DNA of 64,000 nucleotides, from contig NC_061800.1 in the NCBI RefSeq assembly GCF_021462225.1, positions 17,158,749 through 17,222,748 on the forward strand. Direction: 5' to 3'. Position numbers and translations under genes: made by a program. The stretch is from Girardinichthys multiradiatus. Lineage: Eukaryota; Chordata; Actinopteri; Cyprinodontiformes; Goodeidae. The notes below the pieces were generated by a model that saw nothing but the letters and a program-made list of their open reading frames with translations, was not told the origin of the DNA and did no database searches. This document shows, in pieces, positions 47,044 through 58,337 of this stretch. Each line of letters opens with the position of its first letter. Within the stretch, counting starts at the first letter, position 1.

Positions 47044-47690
47044 CCACACCTGACCAGTGCCCAGTCTTAGTGCATGTGTGGGAGGGGAGGAATCTAACGG
47101 AGGCAGGTCTTTTTTTTTTTCTCCAGCTAGACTCCAAACCCTCTTTTTTTCTGTGGATAGCGTCCAGCCGAGACACCCTTCTGTAATTCTCTTGCTACTC
47201 CTCCTCCTACTTCCTTTCTCTGGCTATGTCAGCACAGACTGATTCAGGGATGGGTCAGTCTGTCCAGCACAGGAGGGAAGAGGACCTCTGATCCTGTAAT
47301 GCCTTTAGATCCCTTTGAAATCCGAAGAGTTGACCTGAATGACACGTGGTTCACACTGACGCTTCATGCCTGCTTTGCCCTGTCGCTGCAGAGTCTGTGT
47401 ACCTTCAGATCTATTTTCTATATCACAGTTCACCAGCTATGTTCTGGGATAGAGACTGTATAGACAGAGTAAACATTTGGACTGTTGTCCTATATTTTTT
47501 ACAAGTATGCTCCCCTTTCCCTCTCTTTCTAATGCTGGTCACATACTTTGGTTTTTGTCAAAAGAAAACTAGAAAATTTTTAGCAAGATGAGTTGTATGA
47601 TTTTGTTTTTTCTAAGAAACACCTCAAACAAAGAGCGAATCAGTACACACTTGAAAGAGTCCAAATAAACATTTTTGTCTAAAACATGCG
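47044..47690 (+). other. fgf14: fgf14 3' UTR, proximal part
   Basis: Follows the stop without interruption. GC content falls after about 47250. A polyadenylation signal AATAAA lies at 47664-47669, which would make a UTR of roughly 640 bases. Further AATAAA words at 50811 and 51374 allow a longer form. The real end cannot be told from sequence alone. Confidence 0.55.
47664..47669 (+). terminator. Candidate polyadenylation signal, proximal
   Basis: AATAAA in CCAAATAAACATTTTTGTCT, the first consensus hexamer after the fgf14 stop. Confidence 0.45.
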
Positions 47691-47821
47691 TACACCTGAA
47701 AACCAGTCAAAGTTTGAGCGGCTCATAAAAATACACTGGACGCTGGCAGACGGCTCCTGTAATCATAGTTGATGAAGTGCTAATTACCGCCGCTGCAATC
47801 AATGTGAGAAGCTCCCTGTAC

Positions 47822-47870
47822 ACGCGCGCACACACACACACACACACACGCACACACACACACATGCACA
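47822..47870. repeat. CA dinucleotide microsatellite
   Basis: CACGCGCGCACACA-type run of about 48 bases, mostly CA with CG variants. Confidence 0.95.
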
Positions 47871-49676
47871 CAGACAGAGACATTTCTAAACAGATGTGCG
47901 AGTGGGTGGGTAGGAATGAGCGCTGTAAGGAATGGTGTATACATATCACTATCTGTGTCCCACCAGCGGTTCAGTCCGCCTTTTCTGGTGAATGAAGAAA
48001 AAGGATAAAAAAAAAAACTGAAGTCTATTTTTCTTTAATCTTATTTCAGAGCGTGGGCTCTAGGAAATATCTCTAGGCCTTGTAGGCCTCTGTTCCTCAC
48101 TTACCGACTTCTATGAACATTGAAGCAAGGCTTTGTGGCTTCGACCCAGATGGTCTATAACTGCAGCAAATGGCAGCCATCTTTTGGCAGCATCTACTTA
48201 AAGCAAAGAAAACAACATGGCTGAAAACCAATAGGTCTTATTTATGCGTGCTGCATCCCTATTTGGTTCAGCAATCTAAAGCATGGACAAGGTCACTATT
48301 GTTCCCATTTTGCAGCAGTTATACTACAGATGGCTTATAGTGTATCTGTGTCTCTGTATAAAACTTAGGGAAAATGACTTTTGAAAATCATAACTTTTTA
48401 AACGACTAGATGATATATTATTATTGATATTATTATAAAGGGATTTGTCTCCTAGCTCAGCATGCAGAGTCCAGTACTGATCATCTTGGCCTATCACGTG
48501 CCTGTTTGGACCTTTATTCCCGGCATGCAAAAACAAGATCCCAGTCCCCACTGGGCCAAAGGTGCCTCACTCACTCAATAGATCCATGTAGAGGACACGT
48601 AGCATTATCCATTGAAAAACCAACACTCAGATGTGTTCATTCTGAAACAACCAAAGTCTTTTTTTCATCCCAAGAAGAACTTAGTCTTAATAAATGCAAA
48701 ACAAAAAAAATATATAAATCTGACTCGTTCTCAGATTTAATCCATCAAGGCTTTCACTGTGACAGCATTTGTTATTCGTTTGAAAGAATCAACTCTCCTC
48801 AGACCGGCAGTGGTCTTAGCTGATGTCACTTTTTTGGGAGGGAAGTGCGTATAACCTAAATTAATCATGTGCATGTATGTGCTACTAGGAACGAAGTATG
48901 GGCATTGTTTTTCACTCTGCACGAGCAGGGGAAGCACTGAGTGGGGCTTGAATGGGCATGTTGCAGGCTTTAGCACACTCATGACTAATCTGAAGGTAAT
49001 CCACTGCGCTTTGTTTTGCATTCTCATCACGACTGTTAACAGATTTTTCAATAGATTTCTTAAGTCTTGCTTTAATAATTTTTGTTTAAATTAGTTTTAT
49101 TCGATAAGATTTAGAATAGAAAGCAGATTGTTTGCCACTGTATGCTGCTAAAAGTGCAAATACATTACAAAAATGTTATGGTGAACATATTTTTCTGTCT
49201 TTATTTGGGTTACACATATGGAGTTTGTAATGACAAAACATTAGATATCATTTAGACACACTTATGTTTTAGTAAAAAAGCAGTGATAACAAATACAGTG
49301 TGCTTACACACCTACACACATCGGAGCTGCGAACCCCTGAAGTTGTGTGCAGGGCTGATGTTTTGCCCTTATTACAGCCAGTTATCCTCTACGTCTACAG
49401 ACTCTACATGCTGGGCTGGTTACACGCTTTGGCCATGCAGTCCAGATAACTGGTTCTTTCAAGGCTGAAATTATTTTTGTAAAGGAATGGTGGGTAAATG
49501 TACATCTCTTTTTGAATCTCTGTTTGTTGTTGCTTTTTTTTTATTGTTGTTGTTTCTCATCTCTCTTGTGTACGGATTGTGTGTGCTGTTGCTTCCAGAT
49601 CCCAACTGGTTTTGCTTTGTTATCCCTGTATTCAAGTTTGTTTGTTTTTTGTGAGAGTTCTAAAAAATTTCAATTA
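47871..49676. other. Non-coding stretch downstream of fgf14
   Basis: May be part of a long fgf14 3' UTR or intergenic DNA. No gene, RNA gene or recognised repeat. Confidence 0.5.
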
Positions 49677-50480
49677 TAGTTGCAATCAGAAATATTCAAA
49701 CCCCCTGAGAAAAATTGCACTGATGTGGTCTGTGATGGAAGATAACAAAATAATAAAAAAAAGGTCATATTTATTAAAACATATGAGATGTGTTGACCGT
49801 ATAATTCATTAGCCTTTTGCACATCAGACATAGTGCTGGTCCATTTGTCCAAATGGTTCCATGTTGGTGTCATCAGTCCATTAAACAGTCCCAATACTCT
49901 GATGTCTTATCTAAATTCCTCCCAGCATATTCTGCTGGACTTTTGATGTTCCTTGTGGTCAAGAATGGAGAGCGTCTTGGAGTCCAGCAATGAAGTCCTT
50001 GTTTACCCAGTTCCTGTCTTATAGTTCCCACACAAGCATTTGTATCAACCTTTAACAGGTCACCCTGTAGGTGTCTTGAAGTCTACACAGGGGTTAGTTG
50101 TTCTGAATAGGTTGCCAAGGGTCTCAGATGGGGAGTTAGGGAGTTTTAAAGCTCTTTATAATGCTCCCAAAGGCTTGTCTTAGAATGTTTTTTTTATGAA
50201 AATCTTTTTATACCCAAGGCCCCTATAGTGTGATGAAATAATCCCCTCTCTACATCTTTTATGGAAGCTCCTTTGTCTTTTCCATGACTGGAACCTTACA
50301 TACTTTCATGGGTGCTGCTTATATATGAAACATTGCTGAAGCAAATGGAAGACCAATATAGAGTTCTTAATTTTGTTTAATAGGATTAATGATGTTTCAA
50401 CTCCACTTTAGGGCTTAGAGGCTCAGACAGCTTAAAAACATCAACATTTCTGTAGGGGTTGAAAAATTGTGACAGATACT
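49677..50480 (-). mobile_element. Decayed Tc1-like remnant
   Basis: Diverged inverted ends (GTTGCAATCAGAAATATTCA at 49680 and GTAGGGGTTGAAAAATTGTG at 50452) enclose unreadable transposase sequence on the minus strand (FNGLMTPTWNHLDKWTSTMS near 49850). No catalytic motif is left. Confidence 0.55.
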
Positions 50481-51489
50481 TTAAACTACGGTAATAATAA
50501 ACTTATATATTAAAATATGCATAAGGTCTAATCCTGCTCGCTGAAACAACTCTGGCTGATAAATTCCTAAAATCTTTATGAGGTTGAATAAATCTCATTG
50601 CAACTGTAACTTTTGCTTACTTTGTAACCTTTTGTTTTGTATAATGTTCCATCTGTTGCATGGGGAGAGGATGGCATCGATGAGCTGCATGTAGTAGGCT
50701 ATGTCTATCAAGAACTGTTGGTATGTGCCGCAAATTTTACATAATATATGCAATGAGTTTGTCTACACTATAAAGTTTGTGTTTGTTGTATACACATATA
50801 CAACATGCTGAATAAAATATTTATATAAATGCGTACTGTAATGTCAGTAATTTAATACCTAATGCAATATAGTGTGCAGTATATTATTGCACTTGTCATT
50901 TTTGGGAGGATAAAGAAAACAAAGGTTTAGCTAGTTTAAGCATGAAAAAAGGCCAAAGTAGAAATAAAAACTTTTCTTGGTGACCTCTTATTGGTCGTCT
51001 TTTCAAGTGCTGACTGAGCTCTTTTTGTCGATGCAGCTCCCATCCCCTTCCACTATGTTTTGAAGTGACATGAACCATCCAGCATGCCACAACTCAAATA
51101 TTTATGCCCTCCTCTTTGTTTCCTCCACTTTAACCTTCTCACTGCAAGGATAATTACATGATGGGCAGCTTGTTTTGGGTTGATTTCTTGGGATGGAGAG
51201 GAACAGACACTATTAAAATGATTTGTTTTCAAAATATATATATAATATACCATTGCAAGTATGCTCATTGGAGTTATGTCATGTTATATCAAAATTTGTA
51301 ACCATGTATGATTAAGGTCTTCGCATTGTTTTCCATGCAAAATGTGTCATTTAATGTTTTATTATGAAAAAGAAATAAAAACCTTCAAAGAGTAATCGCC
51401 AAGCCTTCAAGAACTTTTTCAGTGGAATTTAGAAAGTGGAACTAGTTATAATGCATGTTATTCTCTCTCCAGCATTTTGATCTGTATTG
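50481..51489. other. Non-coding stretch with two more AATAAA words
   Basis: AATAAA at 50811-50816 (CTGAATAAAATATTTAT) and 51374-51379. Either could end a long fgf14 transcript. Otherwise nothing recognised. Confidence 0.45.
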
Positions 51490-52710
51490 TACAGTGCCTT
51501 GCAAAAGAATTAACACTCCCTTGGCTTTTTACCTATTTTGTTACATTCTAACCTCTCAATCGTTTTAAACAGTATTTTATATGATGGATCTGCACAAAAT
51601 AATCTAAGTTGGTGAAGTGAAAGAAGAAATAAATATGTAATTGAGAAGTAAAAGAAAAAAAAACAGAGAAGTGACATGTACATATGTATTCATACCCTTG
51701 GCTATAAAGCACCTAAGTACTGGTGCAACCAATTACCTTCAAAAGTCACATAATTAGTGAAATTAGGTCTACCTGTGTGCAATCTAAATGTCACATGATC
51801 TGTCACTAAGCAAGAGGAATCACACCATGAAGACCAAAGAGCTCTTCAAACAAGTCTGGGACAAAGTTGTTGCGAAGTACACTTTGATGTTCCCCCGGAG
51901 AGTCATCAAATCCATCATCTTCAAATGGAAAGCACATGGTATCACAACAAACCTGCCAAGTGAGGACCGCCCACCAACACTCCACTGAGCAAGGAGGGGA
52001 TTAATCAGACAGGGAGTACAGGGACCAAAGGTAACCCTGGAGGAGTTGCAGAGTTCCACTGCAGACTGGAGTATCTGTCCATAGGACCACAAGAAGCTGT
52101 ACACTCCAGCTGGGCTTTATGGAAGAGTGGCCAGAAAACATATATTACTTAGTGTTAAACAGAGGAAGCCATGCTTTGAGTTTGCCAGAAGGCAAACTCA
52201 AAGCATGGCTAATTTGAGTCAGACTCAAATTAGCCAAATTAGTCATCAGACTAATTTGAGTCAGATGAGACTCAAATTAATCTTTTTGGCCACCAAGGAA
52301 ACTATGTCTGGTTAAAACCAACACATTCCATCACCCCAAGAACACCATCCCCACAGTGAAACATGTGGTGGCAGCATGCTGTGGGGATGTTTTTCAGCAG
52401 CAGGGACTGGGTTACTGGTCCGAATTGAGGGAAAGATGGATGGTACTAAATACAGGGACATACTTGGGCAAAACCAGTGTCACTCTGCACTGGGACAGAG
52501 GTTCAGCTACCAGCAGCACAATGACCTGAAACATACTGCAAAGGAACACTCGAGTGGTTAAAGAGGAAATGTTTAAATGTGTTTGGATGGCCTAGTCAAA
52601 GTCCAGACAATCCAATTAAGAATATGTGTTTGGACTTGAAGACCTTTTTTCAGAAGCAAAAACCATCCAACATCAAGGGGGTAAATACTTTTGCAAGGCA
52701 TACATACTAT
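51490..52710 (+). mobile_element. Decayed Tc1 element containing a palindrome cluster
   Basis: The left end CAGTGCCTTGCAAAAGAATT (51494) and right end GTAAATACTTTTGCAAGGCA (52681) are inverted relatives. Broken plus-strand transposase: KTKELFKQVWDKVVAKYTLM, SEDRPP, then ARKHILLSVKQRKPCFEFAR. A MLWGCFSAAGTGLLVRIEGK block follows near 52376, with many stops between. 52167-52279 holds three hairpins (listed separately). Confidence 0.75.
52167..52279. repeat. Cluster of three nested perfect palindromes
   Basis: Hairpin one has 20-base arms, 52167-52186 and 52191-52210, with loop AGAA. Hairpin two has 15-base arms, 52206-52220 and 52222-52236, with a one-base loop. Hairpin three has 11-base arms, 52252-52262 and 52269-52279, with a six-base loop. 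The TTTGAGT word recurs in all three. Confidence 0.9.
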
Positions 52711-53610
52711 TCTAAAGAGTCTTGCAAAAATTCATGTTGCACACGCATTTAGCTTTATTTTAACATCATGTCATATAAACACAAACTCAAATGCTTTTGT
52801 TTGGGATTCTGTGCAATAGACTAACACAAAGTAACAAATATTTGTTAAGTGGAAAGATAAACAGTTTTTCACAATTTTCACAAATAAAAATTTAAAACGT
52901 GTTGCATGCATATGCATTCAGCCCCTTTTACTCTTAAATAAAATCAAGTGAAACGAAATGCATTCTGAAGTCAGCAAACTAGCAAACAGACTCCATCTAT
53001 ATGTTTGGATCTCAGTATAAATACAGCTGTTCTTTTAAGGCCTCAGAGGTCTGTTATAGAACTTTAGAGAAAAAGCAGCATCCTGAAGACCAAGGAACAC
53101 AGTGGACAGGTTATTGGTAACAAACAATAATGAATAACTTTAAATCACAATTGGTTTATAAACCCATTTCCAAAGCTTTGAACATCCAACAGAGCAACTT
53201 TTTAAACCATCATCCACAAATAGAAAGAGTATGGCTCAACTTTAAACCTACCATGACATGGCCAGCCACTAAAATCCACAAGTCGGGCAAGCAGAGCATC
53301 AAGCAGTTAAGAGGTTTATGATAACTCTAGAGAAGCTGCAGAGATCCATAGCTCAGGTAGGGGATTTTGTTGACAGCATAACTATTAGACATGCTTTTAT
53401 GGAACAGTAGCAAGAAGAAAGCCACTTAAGGTGCACAGCAAACATGTGGGAAAAAAGAACTATATAGAGAATATCGAAACTAGACTTGCAGTTGTAATTG
53501 TAGCAACAGAAAGGTCCAGAAAGTATTGACTCAGGGGGGCTAAATACAGATGCATGCTAGACTTGCAGATATTTATTTGCAAAGAATTCAATACAAAGTA
53601 TAAATACTTT
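52711..53610 (+). mobile_element. Second decayed Tc1 remnant, adjoining the first
   Basis: Starts with GTCTTGCAAAAATTCATGTT (52720) and ends with a rough inverse near 53540-53610 (AAATACAGATGCATGCTAGA, GATATTTATTTGCAAAGAAT). The interior keeps only scraps of transposase frame (PSKALNIQQSN-like text near 53170 is not alignable). Same broad family as 51490-52710. Confidence 0.55.
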
Positions 53611-53783
53611 GACAACTGTATGTTACACTCTGAAAGAAGTAACCTCTCCAAAAGTATAATTCATGAAAAGCGGTGCTGAAAACATAAATGTTTACATTAG
53701 ACTATGTTGGCTGTTTCTTTTAAAACAATATACAGTTTTCTTAAGCAAATGTTGTAACCAGTACAATAAAAGAATGAGCAATA

Positions 53784-54017
53784 TTAGTATATTATATTCA
53801 TGGTATGCAGATTTACATCTATGTTAGATTTTCTCTCGCTGTGCTGTATGGTCCTGACTGGTTGTGGTCCTCCTGGTGTACTGGGACATTGGGAAGGTCT
53901 AGTTTTTAACCCCAGAGTAATGTTCTCTTCAGTACTCAGCTCCCACCCAGATTTCACAGGCGTTCCCTGTCCAACCTTCCCAGCAATCACAGCTGCCGCA
54001 ATTGCAAACACCGTTCC
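53784..54017 (-). CDS. Candidate terminal exon of an unknown gene
   Basis: On the minus strand a strong splice acceptor (TTTTTCCTTATATCTTCTCACAG in two pieces, ending at 54018) precedes an in-phase frame of 77 codons: [20 protein letters not shown], then [20 protein letters not shown], a Pro-rich stretch ([18 protein letters not shown]) and [19 protein letters not shown] with a stop at 53784. The first 15 residues are hydrophobic and could be the end of a membrane segment. A reverse AATAAA occurs near 53572. I do not recognise the protein, and no upstream exon is visible. In mammals the gene tail-to-tail with FGF14 is ITGBL1, but this is not the Cys-rich ITGBL1 sequence. It may be a chance frame. 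Confidence 0.35.
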   Translation of the reverse strand, partial: GTVFAIAAAVIAGKVGQGTPVKSGWELSTEENITLGLKTRPSQCPSTPGGPQPVRTIQHSERKSNIDVNLHTMNIIY

Positions 54018-54943
54018 CTGTGAGAAGATATAAGGAAAAACGTTAATTAAAAGAGACGAGCCATGATGCCTGACCTTAAACTTGAATTTGCTCTTCTCAA
54101 ACACGGCTTTCATGGGTGAAGGAAGACATTTTTCTTTTTGCTCTGAACACATTTTGGTTTTCTTGTGTCTTTGCCCTGGATCTAATATATTTAACTACCT
54201 CAGATATTCTTCATAAATCTACCAAATGCATATGAAATTACATTGCTTTAAAAAGAAGCTATTCACATACATGCTCATATAGTTGTTTTAGGATACTCAG
54301 ATGAACAAGACAAGCATAATACAAACTTTTGAATGCAGACAACATTGCATGTAGACAAAACACAGGTCTTTGGCCATGAAGTGTGAAGTTTACAAAAAAG
54401 AAATAAAATCTAACTGCATTCAGAAACCAGTAATCCTGATATCTCCACAAGTACCAGTAGCTGTCAGACAGATGGTGTGCTGTGGTTAGAATTAGGAACT
54501 CTGCCAGTTTCCTGTCAAAAAGCAACAGCAACATGCAGTTCCAGTCAGAACTGATAATTGGCCTGAACGTCATCATAATTTGGGGCTTTTATTGATGTGT
54601 TTCAGCGGTTCTCTGAATAAATGCTTCCTGGCACACATTTTTTGTAGGAGTCATAAAGTGTCTGGCTGGATATTATTGGATATTATATTGACCACTATTG
54701 TTCTCAAAAAGGGAAAAACTCATTTAGAATGGTCAGTTTTCTAGTACCTACTAAACTTTTAAGCATAGGCTATACATTTTCAACAGGGTTGAGAATGGGG
54801 CATATCAGAAGCTTCATCTTAGCCTGCTTTTTTCATTCTAAAATCTGTTTTCATGTGTATTTGGGATAATTTTTCCACTGGAACACCCATATTATCAAGG
54901 TCCAACTTGTTATGAAACATTTAACCTAATATTAATGAGGATG
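54018..54943. other. Non-coding stretch, nothing recognised
   Basis: No supported gene. If the minus-strand exon at 53784 is real, this is its preceding intron. Confidence 0.5.
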
Positions 54944-55887
54944 TACAGTACAGACCAAAAGTTTGGACACATCTTCTCATTCAAAGAGTTTTCTTTATTT
55001 TCATGACTGTGAATATTGAGCTACACACTGAAGGCATCAAAACTATGAATTAACACGTGGAATTATATACTGAACAAAAAAGTGTGAAACAACTGAAAAT
55101 ATGTCTTATATTCTAGGTTCTTCAAAGTAGCCACCTTTTGCTTTGATTACTGCTCCGCACACTCTTGGTATTCTGTTGATGAGCTTCAAGAGGTAGTCAC
55201 CTGCAATGGTTTTCACTTCACAGCTGTGCCCTGTCAGGTTTAGGAAGGGGGATTTCAAGCCTTATAAATAGGGTTGGGACCATCAGTTGTGTTGTGCAGG
55301 AGGTGGATACAGTACACAGCTGATAGTCCTACTGAATAGACTGTTAGAATTTGTATTATGGCAAGAAAAAAGCAGCTAAGTAAAGAAAAACGAGTGGCCA
55401 TCATTACTTTAAGAAATGAAGGTCAGTCAGTCCGAACAATTGGGAAAACTTTGAAAGTGTCCCCAAGTGCAGTCACAAAAACCATCAAGCGCTACAAAGA
55501 AACTGGCTCACATGAGGACTGCCCCAGGAAAGGAAGACCAAGAGTCACCTCTGCTGTGGACGATAAGTTAATCCGAGTCACCAGCCTCAGAAAACGCAGG
55601 TTAACAGCAGCTCAGATTAGAGAACAGGTCAATGCCACACAGAGTTCTAGCAGCAGACACATCTCTAGAACAACTGTTAAGAGGAGACTGTGTGAATCAG
55701 GCCTTCATGGTAAAATAGCTGCTAGGAAATCACTGCTGAGGACAGGGAACAAGCAGAAGAGACTTGTTTGGGCTAAAGAACACAAGGAATGGACATTAGA
55801 CCAGTGGAAATCTGTGCTTTGGTCTGATGAGTCCAAGTTTGAGATCTTTGGTTCCAACCAACGTGTCTTTGTGCGGTGCAGAAGACA

Positions 55888-58151
55888 CCGTCGTTGGTGA
55901 CTTTAACAAAGGTAATCTGACCCACGAACTCCCCAAATATAGACAGTTTATAAAATGTCCGACCAGAGAGGACAACATTCTGGATCACTGTTACACCACC
56001 ATCAGAGACGCTTATCACGCCGTCCCACGTGCTGCACTGGGCCAATCCGACCACATCATGGTCCACCTGATTCCTGCATACAGGCAGAAACTAAAGCTCT
56101 GCAAACCTGTTGTGAGGACGACAAGGAAGTGGAGCAGTGAAGCTGTGGAGAATCTCCAGGCGTGTTTAGGCTGTACAGACTGGGATGTGTTCAGGACTAC
56201 TACCAACAGTCTGGACGAGTACACAGAGGCTGTGACTTCCTACATCAGCTTCTGTGAGGACAGCTGTGTACCATCATGCACCAGGGTGAGTTACAACAAT
56301 GACAAACCCTGGTTCACAGCTAAACTCAGAAGGTTAAGACTGGATAAGGAAGAGGCCTTCAGGAGTGGGTACAAAGACATATACAGAGAGGCAAAGTACA
56401 AGTTTGGCAAGGAAGTGAAAGAGGCCAAACGACTGTACTCTGAGAAGCTCCAAAACCAGTTCTCAGCCAACGACTCTGCGTCTGTCTGGAAAGGGCTCAA
56501 GCAAATCACCAACTACAAGCCGAAAGCCCCCCACTCCATCAACGACCGACGCCTCGCCAACGACCTGAACGAGTTCTACTGCCGCTTTGAAAGACAAAGG
56601 GACAGTCCTGCAACCATCCCCCACGACACCCCCCAACAGCTGCAGCCATAATCCACCACCCCCATCTCTCCAACCTCAAGAGGGGCCTTGGCACCTCCAA
56701 CCCCCACCCTGAAGTTTCCCCCCACCAGCCCCCTACCCACGCCGAGGACGGCTCTTTCCATCCAGGAGAGGGACGTAAACAAACTCTTCAGGAGACAGAA
56801 ACCCCGGAAAGCTGCTGGTCCGGATTCTGTCTCACCAGCCAGCCTGAAGCACTGCGCTGATCAGCTGTCTCCAGTCTTCACAGACATTTTTAACACCTCA
56901 CTGGAGACATGTCATGTGCCAGCCTGCTTCAAGTCCTCCACCATCGTCCCTGTTCCCAAGAAGCCAAGGACCACAGGGCTTAATGACTTCAGACCCGTCG
57001 CCCTGACCTCTGTGGTGATGAAGTCCTTTGAGCGCCTTGTGCTCTCACACATAAAAGACATCACCGACCCCCTCCTGGACCCCCTGCAGTTTGCCTACAG
57101 AGCCAACAGGTCTGTAGATGATGCAGTCAACCAAGCCCTTCACTTCATCCTCCGGCACCTGGACTCCACAGGAACCTATGCCAGGATCCTGTTTGTGGAT
57201 TTCAGCTCTGCCTTCAACACCATTGTCCCAGCTCTGCTCCAGGAGAAGCTCTCCCAGCTGAGTGTGCCCGACTCCACCTGTAGGTGGATCACTGACTTCC
57301 TGTCTGACAGGAAGCAGCGCGTGAGGCTGGGGAAGCACGTCTCTGACTCCCTGACCATCAGCACTGGTTCCCCCCAAGGCTGTGTTCTCTCTCCTCTGCT
57401 CTTCTCCCTGTACACCAACAGCTGCACCTCCAGTCACCAGTCTGTCAAGCTTCTGAAGTTTGCGGACGACACCACCCTGATCGGACTCATCTCTGATGGT
57501 GACGAGTCCGCGTACAGATGGGAGGTGGACCATCTGTTGGACTGGTGCAGCCAGAACAACCTTGAGCTCAACGCTCTAAAGACAGTGGAGATGGTTGTGG
57601 ACTTCAGGCAGAACCCAGCCCCACCTGCCCCCATCACCCTCTGTGACTCCACAATTGACACTGTGGAATCTTTCCGCTTCCTGGGAACCATCATCTCCCA
57701 GGATCTCAAGTGGGAGCCAAACATCAGCTCCCTCATCAAGAAAGCCCAGCAGAGGATGTTCTTCCTGCGGCAGCTGAAGAAATTCATCCTGCCAAAGACT
57801 ATGATGGTGCACTTCTACACAGCCATCATTGAGTCCATCCTCACCTCCTCCATCACCATCTGGTACGCCGCTGCTACAGTCAAGGATAAGGGCAGGCTGC
57901 AGCGTGTCATTCGGTCTGCTGAGAAGGTGATTGGCTGCAGTCTACTGTCGCTCCAGGAACTGTACACCTCCAGGACCCTGTAGTGGGGAGGGAAGATTCT
58001 GGCTGATCCCTCCCACCCCGGTCACAGACTCTTTGAGACTCTCCCCTCTGGCAGGAGGCTGCGGTCCATCCGGACCAAAACCTCACGCCACAAGAACAGT
58101 TTTTTCCCATCTGCCACCAGCCTTGTTAACAAAGCCCGGAAACCACCCTGA
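55888..58151 (+). pseudogene. L2-like LINE ORF, two in-frame stops only
   Basis: One reading frame runs from the 5' truncation to TGA at 58149-58151, interrupted only by TAA at 56649-56651 and TAG at 57981-57983. Blocks: endonuclease end ([20 protein letters not shown]), linker (NNDKPWFTAKLRRLRLDKEE), RT (DPLQFAYRANRSVDDAV, RILFVDFSSAFNTIVPALL, GSPQGCVLSPLLFSLYTNSC), catalytic LLKFADDTTLIGLI, and thumb FRFLGTIISQDLKWEPNISS. The C-terminus is KILADPSHPGHRLFETLPSG, then SRHKNSFFPSATSLVNKARK. There are no frameshifts, so it is much better kept than the minus-strand relative at 33181. Confidence 0.9.
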
Positions 58152-58337
58152 CACTCTCCCTTTCCCCCACAACCCCCCCCCCCCCCCCCCCCTTTTTTTT
58201 TTGCTGACAGGAAACCCGTAACCTGTAACTCTATGCGTTACATTAACGTTCAGCTTGGACTCCTGCTTTACTTGCACTGCCATACTTGCACAATGATCAC
58301 CTGCACTGTTGTATTGGTCTTGCATCTTATACTGCTC

